NCBI GenBank assembly: GCA_016930895.1 | Contig: JAFGFV010000059.1 | Span: forward strand, 1-14,962 | Source of the DNA: Spirochaetales bacterium | GTDB lineage: Bacteria > Spirochaetota > Spirochaetia > SZUA-6 > DRHE01 | Reading direction: 5' to 3' | DNA length: 14,962 bases | Part shown: piece by piece, positions 13,794-14,962 of the stretch | How positions within the stretch are numbered: position 1 is the first letter of the stretch | How the letters are laid out: every line of letters begins with the position of its first letter | Notes under the pieces: model-generated | Told to the model about the DNA's origin: nothing | Database searches by the model: none | Seen by the model: the letters and a program-made list of their open reading frames with translations, nothing else | Program-made: the position numbers and the translations under genes

Positions 13794-14926
13794 GTCAGCT
13801 CTTTCTCAAAAATCCGATAGGTCTTGTAGATCTCCAGGGGGAAGTGCTTGAGGGAGTTGCGCATCGCGTGATTGGTCTCCACGATCAACGACATCTCCAC
13901 CTCCCGGTATCCCAGGGCGCAGCAGCGGTCGACCAGCTCGGTGTACATGGCGACCTCCACCCCCCTGTTTCGGTATTCCTCCAGCACGCCCATCAGGATG
14001 TGGCGGAACCGGTCCGTCTTCCTCGCAGTGCGCAGAAAGGTGATGAAGCCGAAGGGGAACAGCCGGCCGTCGATCCTCTTGACCGCCACGTTCGCGTCGG
14101 CGATCGACAGGGCGAAACCCACGGGCCGTCCGTCGATCTCCACGATGTACGACAGCTCCGGGATGGCGATCTTCTTCACCGCCTCCACCAGCCGGTCGAA
14201 CTCGCGGGGGGTCCACGGGACGTGCCCCCAATTTCGGGCCCATGCCTCCAGGAAGATGCCGTTGATGATCTGCGCCTCGCGGCGGACCTGGCGCGGGCTG
14301 CTCAGGTCCAGGGTCCTGATGCTCCATCCCGGCCTGCCCTTCAACCGGTCGCGCATGGCGAAAAGCCTCGGATCCACCCGGTCGCGGTCCGCCGTATAGC
14401 CCCTGTAGGCGTACCAGTCCACGGCCTTGCCGTAGCCGGCCCGCTGCAGGAGCTCGCCGTAGTAGGGGGGGTTGTGCACGTTCATGACGTAGGGGTCGGA
14501 ATCGAAGCCCTCGACCAGGATCCCGATCTCGTCGTACACCCCAAAGCTCATGGGCCCCACGATGCGGCTCATTCCCCGGGAACGGGCGAAGGTTTCCGCC
14601 GCCCCCAGGAGCGCGCCTGCGGTCTGCTGATCGTTCTCGCACTCGAAAAACCCGAAGAACCCGGTGTCCTTGCCGTACAGCTCGTCGTAGAGATAGTTCA
14701 GGTGAGCAGCGATCCGGCCCACCACCTGGCCGTTTCTCCGGGCGAGGAACAGCTTGGCCTCCCCGTGCTCGAAGAAGACCCCCTTGCTGGGGTCGAGATA
14801 CTGCCGCTGGTCGGAAATGAGAGGCGGCACCCAGTGCGGGTCATCCCGGTAGAAGTTCCACGCGGCGCGGACGAACTGCCTGCGTTCCCGCGCGCTGCTC
14901 GCCTCCCGCACGCTCACCTCCGCCAT
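13790..14926 (-). CDS. YghO-like GNAT-fold protein, function unknown
   Basis: A 378-residue protein of the family represented by E. coli YghO, related to the GNAT fold. Visible landmarks are DPHWVPPLISDQRQYLDP near the N-terminus, LARRNGQVVGRIAAHLN (a GNAT-like strand pair), GFFGFFECENDQ, GPMSFGVYDEIGILVEGFD and, in the C-terminal half, ELSYIVEIDGRPVGFALSI. This looks like two GNAT-like halves. The reaction is not established. The ATG at 14926 has GGAAGG about 9 nt upstream. Its stop overlaps argA by 4 nt, which suggests a link with arginine synthesis or acetyl-CoA use, but that is inference from position alone. The operon promoter should lie beyond the right edge of the window. Confidence 0.85.
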   Translation of the reverse strand: MAEVSVREASSARERRQFVRAAWNFYRDDPHWVPPLISDQRQYLDPSKGVFFEHGEAKLFLARRNGQVVGRIAAHLNYLYDELYGKDTGFFGFFECENDQQTAGALLGAAETFARSRGMSRIVGPMSFGVYDEIGILVEGFDSDPYVMNVHNPPYYGELLQRAGYGKAVDWYAYRGYTADRDRVDPRLFAMRDRLKGRPGWSIRTLDLSSPRQVRREAQIINGIFLEAWARNWGHVPWTPREFDRLVEAVKKIAIPELSYIVEIDGRPVGFALSIADANVAVKRIDGRLFPFGFITFLRTARKTDRFRHILMGVLEEYRNRGVEVAMYTELVDRCCALGYREVEMSLIVETNHAMRNSLKHFPLEIYKTYRIFEKELT

Positions 14927-14962
14927 GGGCGCCCGCCTTCCGTTCGAGGGGTTCTCACAATC

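Noticed and set aside
12135..13820. 561-codon plus-strand frame opposite argA
   Set aside because: Antisense to argA, which is strongly supported; composition (Leu/His/Asp/Pro-rich) is that of a mirror frame and no domain is visible.

Overview
The window is GC-rich bacterial chromosomal DNA, densely coded on both strands. An apolipoprotein N-acyltransferase (Lnt) gene points to a diderm (Gram-negative) cell. The cobalamin-type radical SAM protein, PocR-domain regulator and ArgA-type N-acetylglutamate synthase would fit an anaerobic lineage such as Spirochaetota or Desulfobacterota. That placement is inference and weak. I saw no tRNA, rRNA, CRISPR array, insertion sequence or phage gene.

Layout. 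Positions 1-254 (minus) hold a hicB-hicA toxin-antitoxin pair, with hicA cut by the window edge. Positions 405-1694 (minus) encode a B12-binding-type radical SAM protein whose start codon is non-canonical or damaged. A roughly 340-bp intergenic stretch follows and ends in a near-perfect sigma-54 promoter at 2012-2027, placed almost on top of the start of a 937-residue Lnt (2039-4852, plus). This Lnt carries an extra N-terminal part of about 310 residues that resembles the TolB-N/CsgG/FlgO type of domain.

The centre (4794-11812) looks like one regulated metabolic island. On the minus strand, an operon reads SDR-3 (7981-7163), SDR-2 (7166-6402), a cyclase/kynurenine-formamidase-like protein (6349-5666) and SDR-1 (5573-4794). 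Upstream of it on the same strand is an AraC-type regulator with an N-terminal PocR sensor domain (9247-8153). Divergent from the regulator, on the plus strand, are a NagB-like (glucosamine-6-phosphate deaminase fold) protein and an M20 metallopeptidase/deacylase (9486-11812). The two outward promoters share a motif of the form TTTTTyCAGAA..TTCTT. In both it lies exactly 6 nt before a -35 element, followed by a 17-nt spacer and a TATGRT -10. I read this as the operator of the PocR/AraC protein, tying both arms into one regulon. An M20 deacylase next to a NagB-like protein mirrors the NagA-NagB logic (deacylate an amino sugar, then deaminate or isomerise it), while the other arm supplies oxidoreductases and a ring-opening hydrolase. 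The substrate cannot be read from the sequence. Three of the enzymes (NagB-like, M20, cyclase-like) have altered catalytic or metal-binding motifs, so this may be an undescribed catabolic route.

The right end (11778-14926, minus) is a tightly coupled three-gene operon: a YghO-like GNAT-fold protein, argA (amino-acid kinase plus GNAT domains, first step of arginine synthesis) and a second GNAT acetyltransferase with a low-complexity insert. Both convergent gene pairs in the window overlap at their 3' ends (4794-4852 and 11778-11812), and no classical intrinsic terminator is visible at either.
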